Source of the DNA: Paratrimastix pyriformis
Taxonomy: Eukaryota; Preaxostyla; Paratrimastigidae
Length of the DNA stretch: 64,000 bases
Reading direction: 5' to 3'
NCBI GenBank assembly: GCA_027972325.1
Contig: JAPMOS010000059.1
Location: forward strand, 62,001-126,000
Part shown: positions 1-10,700 of the stretch, piece by piece
How the letters are laid out: each line of letters begins with the position of its first letter
Numbering within the stretch: position 1 is the stretch's first letter
Notes under the pieces: generated by a model
Seen by the model: the letters and a program-made list of their open reading frames with translations, nothing else
Databases searched by the model: none
What the model was told of the DNA's origin: nothing
Made by a program: the position numbers and the translations under genes

Positions 1-44
1 CTGACCTGTGTCTCACCCCTGTCCGCGGTCCCCTCATCGTGCAG

Positions 45-871
45 CGCTATCGGGTGGAGGAAGAAGCCCGCCTGAAGCAGCAGTACCAGGAGTGGCAGTA
101 CACCGAGGCCGTGCGGCAGCAGGTCGACATCGCCCCCGCCTCCGTCCCCCCGTCCCTCTCCAGTCCCACCTCCTGTCCGCGGCGTCTCCACCGCCAGGGG
201 GGATGGAGACGACCTCCATCCACTTCTTTCCCGGTTCTCATCGGATGTGTCTATGTTACCCCACTGTACCTGCTCCCCCCTCCCCCTCCCCCCCCCCCCC
301 CCCCCCCCCCCCCCCAGCGCATGACATCGGCTCGGCTCGCGGTCTTCGAGCACGAGACGGCCCGCCGGGCGGAGCAGCACAAGGCCTACGAGGACGCGCT
401 GAAGCTGCGTGCGGAGCGGCTGGCCCTGGCCGCCCAGGGCACCCGCCCTGCCCCTCCGCCCACCGTCCCGCCCCCGTCCATTCGCATCCGGCCACACCCC
501 ACCCCGGCACCAGCCCCATCATCGGCATCCACCACACCCCCACCCGCTCCAACCCAGTCGCCGGTGGCTCCCTCCGCCACCGTCTCCCCCGTGTCATCAG
601 TACCCCCGGTCGTGTCGTCGGTACCTGTGCCGTCAGTACCCCTGGCCGTGCCGCCAGTACTCCCGGCCGTGTCGTCATCAGTACCCCCGGCCAACACCGT
701 CGCTTCTGCCCCGCCTCCCCCTCCGCCTCCGCCTCCCCCTCCCTCGTCTCTTCCGCCCCCACCTCCCGCACCGCACACTGCTGACGACCAGGCGCCGCCA
801 GTATCGGCTCCCCCCCCCCACCACCCCCACCCCCATCCTCTGCGGCACCTCCGCCCCAGGGCCCGGAGTGA
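45..871 (+). CDS. 5'-partial gene: coiled-coil then proline-rich protein, unknown
   Basis: The window opens inside an intron that ends in GCAG at 44. The exon after it encodes a charged helical stretch starting RYRVEEEARLKQQYQEW. An intron from 123 to 317 starts GTCGAC and ends in about 30 C residues before AG. The next exon continues the charged helix (AEQHKAYEDALKLRAERL) and then becomes a long Pro/Ser/Val-rich low-complexity tail. The reading frame is kept across that intron. I place the end by splicing out 801-859 and reaching TGA at 869-871; this is a guess, because the unspliced frame runs on to 1280 and would overlap EAPP on the other strand. No domain is recognised and no function is assigned. 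The gene converges on EAPP. Confidence 0.45.
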
Positions 872-1115
872 CGATGAACACTGGGAGTCGTGTAAGGCTA
901 CTGGTCGCCTGTCTGCTTTTCCCCTTCTTCTTCTTCAACAAGTCCGACGAGTGCGGAAGGCGCGTGGCGCCGGTCCGATGCGCAAACTTCTGTGCGCAGA
1001 GGGGAAACTCCCCCGGGGCCCAGCAGCCGGCAGGCGCTCGTCGGTTACCACCCAGCGACGGGCCGACCCGGCTCTTTCAAAAATGCCGGCACAACAAGAA
1101 GGGGAAAATCCGCTT

Positions 1116-1640
1116 TCATCGGGAGGGAAACACATTATAAAACACGAAAATCTCCTCGGAATCAACCACTCCAACACGTTCGCCGCAGTGTGCGCAGGAG
1201 ACGTTGAAATACACCTGGTCAGAGGGGGTGCCTGGCGGGGCGGCGCTGAGATGCTCCTGAGTCTCCTCGTTGTATATTAAGGAGGTTGACCTATCAATGA
1301 GGCAATTTAGGACAAAGCTAGATCAGCCCGGAAGTGTGAGCGTTGGAGTGATGGAGGAGACGGACATGGCCCTGAATTGATTTTGAAATTTTTCATGCCT
1401 CTGGCAGGCGTACGAGAGGGGTGTAAAACAGGAAGGACAGTTCAAAACGGCATCGGTTTTGATGTCAGCCCCCAGATGCTTCTGTACCCATTTCTCGTCA
1501 GCATCATCTGCTGCAGGATCATACAGCATTTCCAACTGCTTTTCCTCAGTTGGTGGCGCATTTAGATCCCGTTCATCCGGGCCCGAATCTTCATCGGAAG
1601 CCTCCTCATCCTGTCGCTGTTTCCGCATGGGCTTTTCCAT
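1116..1640 (-). CDS. EAPP: E2F-associated phosphoprotein (EAPP) homologue
   Basis: Two exons, 1640-1366 and 1290-1116, are joined across a 75-nt intron with donor GTCCGT. The acidic N-terminus (DEEASDEDSGPDERD) leads into the conserved EAPP C-terminal domain: the DADEKWVQKHL helix, then the CPSCFTPLSYACQRHEKFQ zinc-like cysteine motif, then after the intron the second pair in FNVSCAHCGERVGVVDSEE, ending FYNVFPSR. The order and spacing of these blocks match the eukaryotic EAPP family, whose human member binds E2F and modulates cell-cycle transcription; only the domain identity is visible here. The protein is about 157 aa, shorter than human EAPP because the variable N-terminus is brief. Its ATG at 1640 lies 45 bp from the ATG of the divergent methyltransferase, implying a shared promoter. 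Confidence 0.85.
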
Positions 1641-1685
1641 ATCGGCTGAAGCACCCCTCGGTTCTCGAAGTTACGCCGCGAAGAA

Positions 1686-2555
1686 ATGGCCCAACTGGGG
1701 ACGCTGTTCGGCGAGGAAGCTGAAGATGGATGGTCTGTCCCCCTGTGTTTCCATTATATCCCAACCTTTTTCTTTTGTCCAAGGTGGGCGGAAGAGAGCC
1801 AGACTGTGACCGTGAATGGCGCGGGAGTGCCGGACCCCATCGCTATCCGGGAGCTTCAGTTCCACGTTGTGAATGCACACAAAGTGTGGCCATTCAACGA
1901 GAGGTTCATGGGTTGGATCAACCGCAACCAACAATATTTCCAGGGCAAGCACATCCTCGAGCTCGGCTCGGGAACAGGAGTGTTGGCTATTTATATGAAA
2001 AAGATGGGATGGGACGTTACAAGTAGTGACTACGGTCTGTGTGCCACTCAGAACCGTCCAGATTTTTGCCCACCAGATGATGCCGAGATCGAGGCGAACA
2101 TTGTCTTCAATGCGACGGCCAACCACACATCATTTCCCCACATTCGCTATACATGGGGGACTCCACTCCCCGAGTCTCTCTCCGGGGGGAAGTTCGACCT
2201 GATCGTGGCGAACGACATCCTCCTGTACGTGGCACAGTACGATGCCCTGATGGACTCCCTGAAGCGGCTCCTCTGGGCGGCCACAGTCCCCGGCCAGCCC
2301 CGCCCCATGGCCCTCTTCTGCTGGCACCGCAAGGCCAAGGGCGTGCGGCCCTTCTTCGAGATTGCCGCCGAGCGGGGCTTCGAGGTGGACCACATTGACG
2401 CCCACGACAAGGTGTGGCTCATCCGGGCCCCGCCCCAGCCCACCCCCACGGCAGTGGCACTCCCAGTACCGACTCCAGAAAAGGACAGCACCACTCCTTC
2501 CCCCAATCCCATCGCTGCGGCTCCTGCCCCAACTTCGACTAACCCTTCGTCCTGA
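1686..2555 (+). CDS. Methyltransferase family 16 (METTL21-like protein methyltransferase)
   Basis: ATG at 1686 and stop at 2555, with one 51-nt intron (1733-1783, donor GTCTGT, acceptor AAG) that restores the frame EDGWWAEESQ. The core shows the family-16 seven-beta-strand fold: a VWPFNERFMGWINR lead-in, the SAM-binding loop HILELGSGTGVLAIYMKKMG, the strand-2 acidic end VTSSDYG, and the post-motif KFDLIVANDILLYV with a (D/N)D motif typical of the METTL21/EEF1A lysine methyltransferase group. Substrate cannot be read from sequence. The last 45 residues are a Pro/Thr/Ser/Ala-rich tail without homology. It is divergent from EAPP, with about 45 bp between start codons. A second family-16 gene lies at 7803. 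Confidence 0.8.
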   Translation: MAQLGTLFGEEAEDGWSVPLCFHYIPTFFFCPRWAEESQTVTVNGAGVPDPIAIRELQFHVVNAHKVWPFNERFMGWINRNQQYFQGKHILELGSGTGVLAIYMKKMGWDVTSSDYGLCATQNRPDFCPPDDAEIEANIVFNATANHTSFPHIRYTWGTPLPESLSGGKFDLIVANDILLYVAQYDALMDSLKRLLWAATVPGQPRPMALFCWHRKAKGVRPFFEIAAERGFEVDHIDAHDKVWLIRAPPQPTPTAVALPVPTPEKDSTTPSPNPIAAAPAPTSTNPSS

Positions 2556-2984
2556 GAACAGCGCTTCCACCACGGGACGCCCGATATGACCCGTCCCAAC
2601 AAAGTTGAGGCAGGCCACGAACAGGAAAAACAGACGACGCAATCCTGAAGGGCTTTTCGAATTGGCGGCATTCTCCGAGTTGCGCCAAACAAGACGAGAC
2701 AGACGAGACCGCTGTTCCAAATGAGACCGGGATGTTCGATTGCACTTTCAATGACCCCGCGAAAGATCAGGGGCTCCCAAAAAAGCACAGTGCGCGCTCG
2801 ATGGCGGAGAAGAAGGGAGTGCGGGCATCGTGGTTGCTTCTGGCCTATGCCAGGCGTGCGGAAGGAGTGGAACAGGAGGCACCAGAGATGACGTAGAAAA
2901 AAACGTCAGCAGCGTGGTGAAATCTCATCCGGCTTATGCTTCTGTTCCCCGAGCCAGTCCAACCGCCGGCAACGCACGCCCACA
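2556..2984 (+). other. Intergenic, no gene recognised
   Basis: Short open frames exist on both strands, but none has a family signature or a plausible ATG with spliced continuation. The stretch between the methyltransferase stop and the first exon of the LRR gene has ordinary composition and no obvious repeat. It probably holds the 3' end of the former and the promoter of the latter. Confidence 0.4.
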
Positions 2985-5300
2985 ATGAACCACCATGTCG
3001 GTTCGAGGAGTTGTTTCTCCAGAATCTCTAGAAACGTCAGATCTCATTTTCTTTGGTCACACACATTGTACAACTATCATTCTTTGTAGGACGAAGAACA
3101 GGAGGAGGTTGTTGTGAATTTGGCCGGTCTCTCTCGTGAAATTCTGGTGAACATCGTCCAGGCATCGTCATGTCCAATTCGGACATACTGTCAATTTCTC
3201 GGCACATCCCATACAATTCGCGCGGTTGTCCGTGGTTCTCTTCGCGAGCTTGTATTCGCGTTTGAAGCGAGGGATATTGAATCCCTCTCGGATGCCTACG
3301 AGCGGCATGCAACCCTCACCACCGACACCGTGGCCGCACTCGTTGGTCCTTGCAAAGGCCTTACCAAGCTGATCATGCCCCGCGGCCACGAAATGGAACT
3401 GAGAACCGGCGGGGACCAGACCCTTTGGGTGGATGAGGCTTTCACGGGCCATGACGTTCTTTCTGTGTTGGACATTTCGGGCTGCGACCTTATGCCCGTC
3501 CTGGCCCGCATGGCGAGCCATCTCCACGGCCTGGAGGAGCTCTCCCTCTCCACCGAGCCGCTCACCCCCGAGACGCTAGCCGCTCTGAGCGCAAACTGCC
3601 CCAGACTTCGGGCGCTGCGCACGCGGATCTTCGAAACTCCCGAAACCCCATTGGATGCCCTCGGGCCGCTCTTGGGGATCATCCAGGAACTCGCCCTCCC
3701 TGCGGGGCTGTCTCCACCTGCCAGCGCCATCCTGGGTCGATTTACGTCCCTCCGGTGTCTCTCCTGGCGCGATGCCACCTGCACTGACGAGCTGCGCGCC
3801 CTGGCACCTCGTCTGACTCACTTGACCCTGGGCCATAGCCGGGGGGTGAGCGGCCTGATCGCCATGGGGTTCCGCCGGCTGGAGGAGCTCGCCCTCTTTG
3901 GCAGTCGTCATTGCTTGACGGGCTCTCAGGCCGCTCGGCTCCTGGCTGCCAACCAGGGCTTGCGGGCCGTCGAGCTGAGGGTGCGATCCCAGGTGGGCGC
4001 CTTGCTCGCAGCATTGGGGCCTCTGGCACACCTGACCCGAGTCAGCCTCCAACTGCCCGCCAAATCCTTTTTCGCTGACCTGCCGCCCGTCCTGCACGTG
4101 CAATTCGAGGAGCTGCGGGTCGACATCGAGGGGGACGGCATGCTCCGGTCCCTATTGACCATCACCGGCCCCAGGCTCCGACATTTGATCCTGAACTTCT
4201 CCCTGGCCGAAGATGCCCTCCTGAGCCTGGCCTGCCCTGCCCTGGAGGTCGTCACATTGCCCGGCTACCAAAAGGCGAAGCCTTACGTGCTGGCCATGGA
4301 CTGCCCCCGCTTGCGGCTCATCAATGGCCTGGGGGCCCAGCGACTCACCGCACAGACCGCGTCCATGCCCCAGCTGTTCCGGGTCGAGAGCGACGAGGCT
4401 CCCACACTCGACTGGCTCGCCCCACTGCTCGCCCGCGCTCCGCGCCTGGCCGTGCTGAACGCGGTGGTCCTCCCGACCCAGTTGGCAGAACATGCGTTCT
4501 CGGCTTTGTTGGGGGGTGAATCGTCGACCGTGGCCAAGTTGGGCATGGGGCTGGACTTCCCCCAGCCCCCCGAGCCATCCGCTGCTGTTGTCACCCTGCG
4601 CCTGCCGGCCTCCGTTCAGCGGGTGGCGCTGACGCTCTCCTCTCCCATCGGGGCTGTCCAAGAGCTGCGACTGGAGGCCCCAGGCCTCCAAACCCTTCAG
4701 ATATGTGGGTTCTGTCACTCGGGGTCTCTGACCCTGGCTCTGGAGAGCTCTCCGGCCCTCCGTTCCCTCGCGTTCTGGTCCTTCCCGGCCCTGACTTCTC
4801 TCGTCCTTGCCCCAGAGGCGCCCCTGGACACGTTCAAGACCGGGGCCCTCTGTGATTCCCTGGAGGCTCCTGCCCTGATCGAGCTCTTCACCCGGCACGG
4901 GAGCCTCCTGGAGCGGGTCTCCCTTTCGTCATTCAATCTGTCCCGCAAGGATGCCCCCGTCGCCCAGCAGCTCCTTGCGGCACTGGGCGCCCTGCCCAAG
5001 CTGACCCACCTGAGCCTGTCCGAGACGCCAACAGAAGACTTTACGCTGGCCAGCTTGTCCATCAAGCACCTGACGCTTCCTCAGTGCCCGAACAGCACAA
5101 ATCGGCACCCCCGCTCGGTGACGCTCAACTGCCCGAGACTCGAAGTGCTCCACGCAATGTTCGACACGAGCATCGAGCGGTTTGAACTGTTGGGATGTCA
5201 CCCCAACCTCAGGATGATTTCCCCTGTCGCGGAGCCTTGGATGGACCGGCTGGCAACGATGCTTCCAGGGGTACAGCTGCTGCCGAGTTGCTGCGAGTAA
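2985..5300 (+). CDS. Leucine-rich-repeat protein with F-box-like N-terminus
   Basis: I start the gene at ATG 2985, with a 51-nt first exon, a 54-nt intron (3036-3089, donor GTCAGA) and one long exon from 3090 that enters as DEEQEEVVVNLAGLSREIL. The first 50 residues (LSREILVNIVQASSCPIRT and onwards) resemble an F-box-like helix trio. The remaining 680 residues are irregular leucine-rich repeats with LxxLxLS-type strands (HGLEELSLSTEPLT, PKLTHLSLSETPTED). There is no signal peptide or membrane segment, so it is probably a cytosolic or nuclear adaptor, possibly an SCF substrate receptor; that role is inference. Apart from the first intron the 2.2 kb frame is uninterrupted, in contrast to its heavily split neighbours. 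The first exon is supported only by frame and splice signals. Confidence 0.7.
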
Positions 5301-6471
5301 AGAGACGGCAAGCGGACTCGATGGACTTGTGGGAGGAGGGTGGCAACTCAACCGCCCCCCTCCCCCCCCCCCCCCCCCCCCCCCCCCCCGACTGCGAGCG
5401 CGCACTGGAAGCGCGCTGCTGACTCACGTCGGCACCCCGCTGGCCAAAACGACCCCCGCCGGAATTGAGGGGCCTCGCTCGGTGGGCTCGGGCCTGGCCC
5501 TGACCCAGACAGGAACTCATGGGGGACTCACTGTTTCTCTCTTGGAATATCTGTGTTTGGTTTGGCACCGAGCCTCAAAGCTGCGGTCACGAAGGGGACG
5601 GGGCCAACGAAGGGGTGCATGGGGCACCAAAATCGCAAAAAGACCTAATTTTAAAATCTGCAGGCTCAGATTTTTATAAATGGGGTCTAGTTTCCCGGGC
5701 CCAACTCAAACGACTGAGAGCCTGCGGATGAACCGGATTTTTCATCGGGAGCATGCCGGACATTTTCCCAGAGGGGGAGTGGGCGGCGGGTTCCGATCAG
5801 CCTCGCAGCATGGTGCTGGTGTACCACAGACTGGAGCGAGGGCCAAGTGGTCCCGGGGCGAGCAAACGGCGCGAGGAGAGGGGAACTGAAAGAAAGCTCC
5901 AAAACTTGAGGTCGGCACTGTGGGCGAACAAGGATCGAAAGCAAAATTCTGTAGGCTCAGATTTTTCTAAATCTTTTTTTGCGTCCAAATATGCTGGAAC
6001 GAGGCGGCTCGCCTCGACGAACGGCGCTGAAGCCCCGAATCAATGGAGTCCAAAACGAGAGGACTTGGCCAGAGATGAAACGCAGTGGAATAAAAACCTA
6101 TGGACTCAATCAGTGTGAAGATCGCATCGGCTACAGTGTCGCGATACCAGGGGAGGAGGAAAACCCATGGCTATTCGCAGAGGAGGGAACAGCGGAATTG
6201 AGGTTGCTGTGAATTCTGGTCTTGCTGTGAGTTCGAGGAGGGCCAACGGTAAAGACCCCATCAAAAAGAGAACTCTCCAAACGTTTCTCCGGGAGAAGAG
6301 GTCATGCCAATGGGGACCCCTGAAGTGAAAGCTCTCAGGGGTAAGTTTGAAAATAGTTTCATGGTCCCTCGGGGTGTTTCCGAATCAGCATCGAACGGCC
6401 GTTTTGGCCGCCGACGTGCCGACGTGGACTGCATCCCAACATTGCCTCCTTCACCCTTTGGTTCAGCAAAC
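5301..6471 (+). other. 1.2-kb gene-poor stretch with poly-C and a diverged direct repeat
   Basis: No coding family is recognised. A homopolymer C run lies near 5359-5389. A 29-bp block at 5653-5681, containing the core GGCTCAGATTTTT, recurs in direct orientation at 5943-5971 with a few changes. Both copies sit at the start of locally AT-richer, Lys/Arg-rich pseudo-frames. The segment may hold the LRR gene's 3' UTR, a decayed gene or a noncoding transcript. Confidence 0.4.
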
Positions 6472-7120
6472 ATGCAGCAACCCCCACGCGTTTTTCTCGC
6501 TTCCACCTCACCGCGCCGGCGAAAAATTCTTGAAAACTATTGTCCTGTTGTTTTCAGAACGCAGAACGCGACTCCCGAAGAGCATCCTCGCTCTGGCAAC
6601 CCCGATGAAGTGCGACGAGTTGTTTTGGCGAATGCACGGCAGAAATGCCTGGATGCCTGCCAAGAAATTGAAAAGAGTGGGCAGTGGACAGAGGGAGTCA
6701 TTGTAGGAGCTGACACCCTCAAAACTGATGGCCATCGAACCTATGAAAAACCTCGTTCGATGGAAGAGGCTGTAAATTTTATTAAGGCGCTTGCCAAGCC
6801 ACACCAAGCGATCACAGGTCACATTTCAGTTCTTCGGGGCGCAGACCCTGAGACTTCCATTCCCCCGGTTAGGCGTCTGTCTCCTGAACCTGGCCACCCG
6901 CCAAGAGCGCTGTTTCACCAGCGTCACGACCATTACCCTGCGCCCACTGGACGATGCCCAAATCGGGGCCCTCTTCGCACACATGAACCCGTTGGACAAG
7001 GCTGGCGCGTACAACATTGACGAGGGGGCAGAAGCCGTTGCAAATGTCGAAGGCTCCAGAACCGGGGCCCAGGGACTCCCGCTGGAGCAATTCGAGGTGG
7101 AACTCCCCCTGGTTTGCTAA
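6472..7120 (+). CDS. Maf-family nucleoside triphosphate pyrophosphatase
   Basis: ATG at 6472 is chosen because the conserved start MQQPPRVFLASTSPRRRKIL follows at once. A 55-nt intron (6818-6872, donor GTCACA) joins PHQAIT to GVCLLNLATRQ. The Maf/ASMTL fold is clear: the LASTSPRRRKIL loop, EGVIVGADTLK with the catalytic acidic residue, KPRSMEEAVNFI, and DKAGAYNIDEGAEA with GLPL near the end. The predicted 197 aa is the usual family length. Maf proteins hydrolyse non-canonical or modified nucleoside triphosphates, and some dTTP/UTP, to monophosphates as a house-cleaning activity. No fused methyltransferase domain as in animal ASMTL follows. A longer upstream in-frame start exists at 6304 but adds nothing conserved. 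Confidence 0.85.
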
Positions 7121-7274
7121 CTCAAACCCCTTGGGCTGCTGGAAAGTGGAAGCAGGCGGAGCGTGTTCGTGCGGCCTCGCGGGCTCGCTGCCCTTCTCAG
7201 ATTGGAACGAGAGGAAGAACACGAGTCGAGTCAACAGAGAGGAGAAGCAAAAACTGTTCACGGAAGGAAATTGA

Positions 7275-7714
7275 TCAAGGGAGTTGATGCAGGATCTGCT
7301 GGAGAGGAGCGGCTCTTATCGCGGTGAAATCCAATTGGGCGTCGAGATCCTGGTCAATCTGCCCGACAACAGCACTACAAAAACGCGCGCCATCAATAGA
7401 AAATCCAGCGAAAAGGTCAGACACGTTGTCGCCGCGGATCATAAAAAGTCCGAGTGGCGCCTGGCGCACGCCCTCTTCAGTGGAATATCCCCTCTCTTCG
7501 GACTTCTCCAAAACAATGTTAATATTTTGATCGAGAGCACGGAGTTTCCCCTGGAAAAAGGAAGGTCCGTGAGCAGAGGCGACGCAACAGAAGTGCGCTG
7601 AACCGACCACAATCACGCGGCCGTCGTTCGTAATCACTTGGACTTGTTCTAAAAAAAGAAATGAGGCTAATTTCATGCACAAAACCTCCGCAGACGGTCG
7701 ATAAACGCGTCCAT
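7275..7714 (-). CDS. LSM8: U6 snRNA-associated Sm-like protein LSm8
   Basis: Four small exons (7714-7696, 7648-7608, 7550-7423, 7374-7275) are separated by introns of 47, 57 and 48 nt with donors GTCTGC, GTCGGT and GTCTGA. The joined 95-aa protein starts MDAFIDQQVQVITNDGRVIV. It carries Sm motif 1 (VITNDGRVIVGKLRALDQN), Sm motif 2 (GLFMIRGDNVAVVGQID) and the LSm8-type end LDAQLDFTAIRAAPL. Length and block order match LSm8, the subunit that makes the LSm2-8 ring nuclear and places it on the U6 3' end. That is relevant here because the window's donors look U6-complementary. The first exon is only 19 nt, but its junction keeps the frame. It is divergent from the methyltransferase at 7803, whose start is unresolved. 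Confidence 0.92.
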
Positions 7715-7802
7715 CTCACTGAGAAAAAGGAAGAAGAGAGAAAAAGCCTGATAATCCCCAGGATCTATCTGATAATTCGAACTCGACCAAAAAAAACTCA
7801 AA

Positions 7803-8629
7803 TTGGCCGGTCGGGAAGAAGGTCTCTACTCCGTCCACGAATACGTGGTTGGGCCGCACCGTATTCCCCTTTGGACAAAATCATTGGGCAAGGTTTGCTT
7901 GAGAAGGGACATTGACACTACAGGCGAAGTGGTGTGGCAGTGCGCCGAATTTGTGGCCGAGTGGATGACAAAACATTCCGATTATATTCAAGGAAAGCGG
8001 ATTCTCGAGGTTGGCGCCGGAGTGGGCCTCGTCAGCATCACTTCGGCCCTATCCGGCGCCGCTAATGTGTTGGCCACTGACCGGGCACTGGGTCAGCTGG
8101 AGGCCATCAACAAATCAGCCCAAGGGATGCACTTGACGAATTGTCTGTTTTCGCTTGCTTTTTCCCCGCCGATTTCCTTCGGTGATCAGTCGGTACATGC
8201 CACCTCGATCTTCTCTGCGAGGACTCGATCCAAGCCTTCCTTCGCGAACATCCGCCTGGCTCCTTTGACGTTCTCCTTGCCACGGATATCACGTCTGGAA
8301 ATTTTCCCTTCTTTTTCGGTCTGCCCACCGCCAGCTCCAGGTACGATGGCCCGATCGTTCGGGGGCTTTTCTCTTTCGCCGCTCGGGTGCTTCTCCCCGG
8401 GCAGCTTTTTTTCCTGGCACACGTGGAGCGAAAGGCGCATATCGATGCGTTGGTTCGGAGGGCCTTAGATGGTTGCATGGTCGAGGTGCCACTCCAAGGT
8501 TTGCAGCCGGGATCTCGTGATGATGACTCATTGTTCCCTCCTCAGACCCGAATTCTCCTCCAGGTCCACATTCTCCACTACCCCGATCAATGCGAGCATT
8601 GGACCCACCACCAACCGGAATGCTGCTGA
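7803..8629 (+). CDS. Methyltransferase family 16-like protein (METTL22/METTL21 type), start unresolved
   Basis: The coding frame from 7803 gives GLYSVHEYVVGPHRIPLW, then GEVVWQCAEFVAEWM and the SAM loop RILEVGAGVGLVSITSALSG, the strand-2 acidic residue in VLATD, and after a 47-nt intron (8143-8189, donor GTCTGT) SFDVLLATDITSGNFPF and an RVLLPGQLFFLAHVER segment. These are the ordered motifs of family-16 protein methyltransferases. Stop at 8627-8629. No ATG exists in frame after the upstream stop at 7773, and no acceptor AG lies between them, so either the true first exon was missed or a downstream ATG is used. I leave the 5' end open. It lies head-to-head with LSM8. Confidence 0.72.
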
Positions 8630-8840
8630 ACGAGCCTCAGTCAAGTCTTCCCCTGCAAATTGTTCCATGGAGGTGGGCAGTCTCTTTGACGCAGCTCGAC
8701 GATTCCGATCCTTCGATGCCGATTGATACTTCGTTGAGAATCCTCGTTCGTCTCTCGTGAGGCTCGCGGACTCGCTGCATAAAATATTGGGCCGATTCGC
8801 AATCTGGTCGCTAGTCCAATGGGTTCTTTCCGCTTTGAAA

Positions 8841-10291
8841 ATGCCATTTCTTCGACCGCCTGATCTTTTTGTGGCAGTCTGTCCCTTGAAGTTATTGATT
8901 GGGAGTGCGCCCATTTTTCTTTTGCGCAGTCTGTCGCGAGTGCAAAGAAGAAAGAATCTTTATCATGGCATAAGACACTGGTCTCCGCTTTTATGGTCTG
9001 TCTGAACTCCACACGAAATCATGCACATTTTGAGGTAGTCTGGGGTCTATGTCGGACTGGGGGGACTCTGCTCCACTCGGATGGCAGCCGCCATTCCAGT
9101 CCAGGTGATTAACGGAGTGACGTATGATGCCCTCAGACGCTTTGCCCTCGCAGCATTTTTCCCGGTGGGACTGGTGATCATTATAATGAATGGCACGGAG
9201 CTCCTCACCGGGAATATGATGTTTTGCGGGTTGGCATTGCTAACTGTCAATCGCAAGAAAGAAAGCGTTTGGCGAGTCTTCCTGGCTTGGTGCAAGAACT
9301 GGTTTTGGACCTTTATTGGGAATCTTTCAGGGTGTCTTTTTACTGCTTACATCCTTGGCTATCTCCCCGGTCCGTGTGACCCGTCCGTCCACCGCCACCA
9401 TTGACCCCATGGTGGCAGGACTCTTCGCCGCCGAGCCCTACACCTCCTTTGCCAAGGCCCTGGCCGAGAACAAGGCCGGAAACCAGCTATTTTATCAAAA
9501 CTTTCTGCGGGCCATTGGGTGTAATACCCTGGTGTGTCTGGCCATCTTGATGTGTCTCGCCTCGGATGACTTCATCTCCAAGATCTTCGCCTCCTGGTTC
9601 GTCATCACCACCTTCGTGTGCATCGGATTCGAGCACTGTCTGCATCGCCCTGGGTTTGACTCGCAATCGAGGTTCTGACGACGACGTAGTTGTGGCCAAT
9701 CTGTTCTTTATCCCGCTGGGGCTGATGTGCGGAGCTGCCGTGCCCGTGGGGGCGGCCGTTGCCTCCAACCTGGTGCCGGTCTTTCTGGGGAATCTCCTGG
9801 GGGCCTGGTTTCTGGTGGCGCTCTCCTCGTGGTATCTTCTCAGCGCGGGAGCGTCCCCAAAACCCCCTCTGCTCGATTCCACCACCAAAGAAACTGGAAC
9901 CTTGGGGGAGAGCCTCTCCACCCCCGCCAACCCGACCCCCTCCACCGCCGAGCCCAGTAGCACCGCCCCGCAGGAGCCATTACGCACCGACACCATTTTA
10001 AGTTTGCTCGGACAGGAGGTTGGAGCCAGACTTCCGACCCCGGTGCCCGTGGTCTCCACTACCCCATGTCCGGCCATGGCCGGGGCAGGTACCCCGGTTG
10101 GGATGGCCACGCCCGTCCCGGTGGTGGCTGCCACCCCCGCCTTCGCCGGGGGGACGGAGACGGAGCCAACACCTGGGGCGGGGGTGGCAGCATCCGCATC
10201 TGGGACACCAACCCCGGCCATGCGAAGATCACCGCATAGCGGCACCCGTCGCATGCTGGTGTCGACACCCTCCTTGGGTCGTGGACGCTAA
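8841..10291 (+). CDS. Formate/nitrite transporter (FNT) family channel with long Pro/Thr tail
   Basis: Five exons: 8841-8876, 8930-8995, 9039-9369, 9419-9637 and 9690-10291. All introns are 43-53 nt, with donors GTCTGT twice, GTCCGT and GTCTGC. The joined protein of about 417 aa starts MPFLRPPDLFVASVASAKKK. It shows the FNT signature helices: KTLVSAFMSGVYVGLGGL (TM1), FALAAFFPVGLVIIIMNGTE (TM2), WFWTFIGNLSGCLFTAYI (TM3), the broken helix around GLFAAEPY, and GFEHFVANLFFIPLG with the central histidine. FNT channels carry formate, nitrite, lactate or other monovalent acids with protons across the plasma membrane, fitting export of fermentation acids by an anaerobe. The cytosolic C-terminus of about 140 residues is a Pro/Thr/Ala-rich low-complexity extension absent from bacterial FocA. 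Confidence 0.88.
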
Positions 10292-10700
10292 TCCCCCGAC
10301 CTCATACCTCCTCCGGGGGTTCCATCCCCCCGGTATGTAAATTTCTCCGTTGTTGTGTTTTTGCCTTGGTTTTTTCCTTTCCTCGATCTCTCCTCCCCTT
10401 CCCCTGTTCCTCCGCGTGCCTGCCTCACCTTGAAATTATTGCTGCCTGAAGAGACTCGACAACTAAGGGACCGGGGGATGTTTTGTGGTGTCTTCGGAGA
10501 TCGACAGGCAAGGCATCTGGGTTCAAAGCTCCAGGTTTTTTCTTCCGGGATGGCAACCGCTCTAGGAAAGGCTTAGCGAAGTCAGAGGAGAACGGCCACC
10601 GATAAATTTCAGCTCGCAGCTCCCAGGTTTTTGACAATGCCGATAGCTTGCCTCTCCCCACTGGTTCCATTTCTTCGCCTCCCCTTTGGGTGCGCACGAG
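10292..10700 (+). other. Intergenic, no gene seen
   Basis: The 400 bp between the FNT stop and the WD40 gene hold T-rich and pyrimidine-rich stretches and no frame with family similarity. It is presumably the 3' UTR of the transporter plus the promoter of the WD40 gene. Confidence 0.4.

Noticed and set aside
3168-5065. Long minus-strand frames opposite the LRR gene
   Set aside because: They are shadows of a GC-rich coding strand; the LRR periodicity is in the plus-strand frame only.
5739-6118. Charged open frame as a gene
   Set aside because: No family likeness, and it overlaps the diverged 29-bp direct repeat; composition resembles untranslated DNA.
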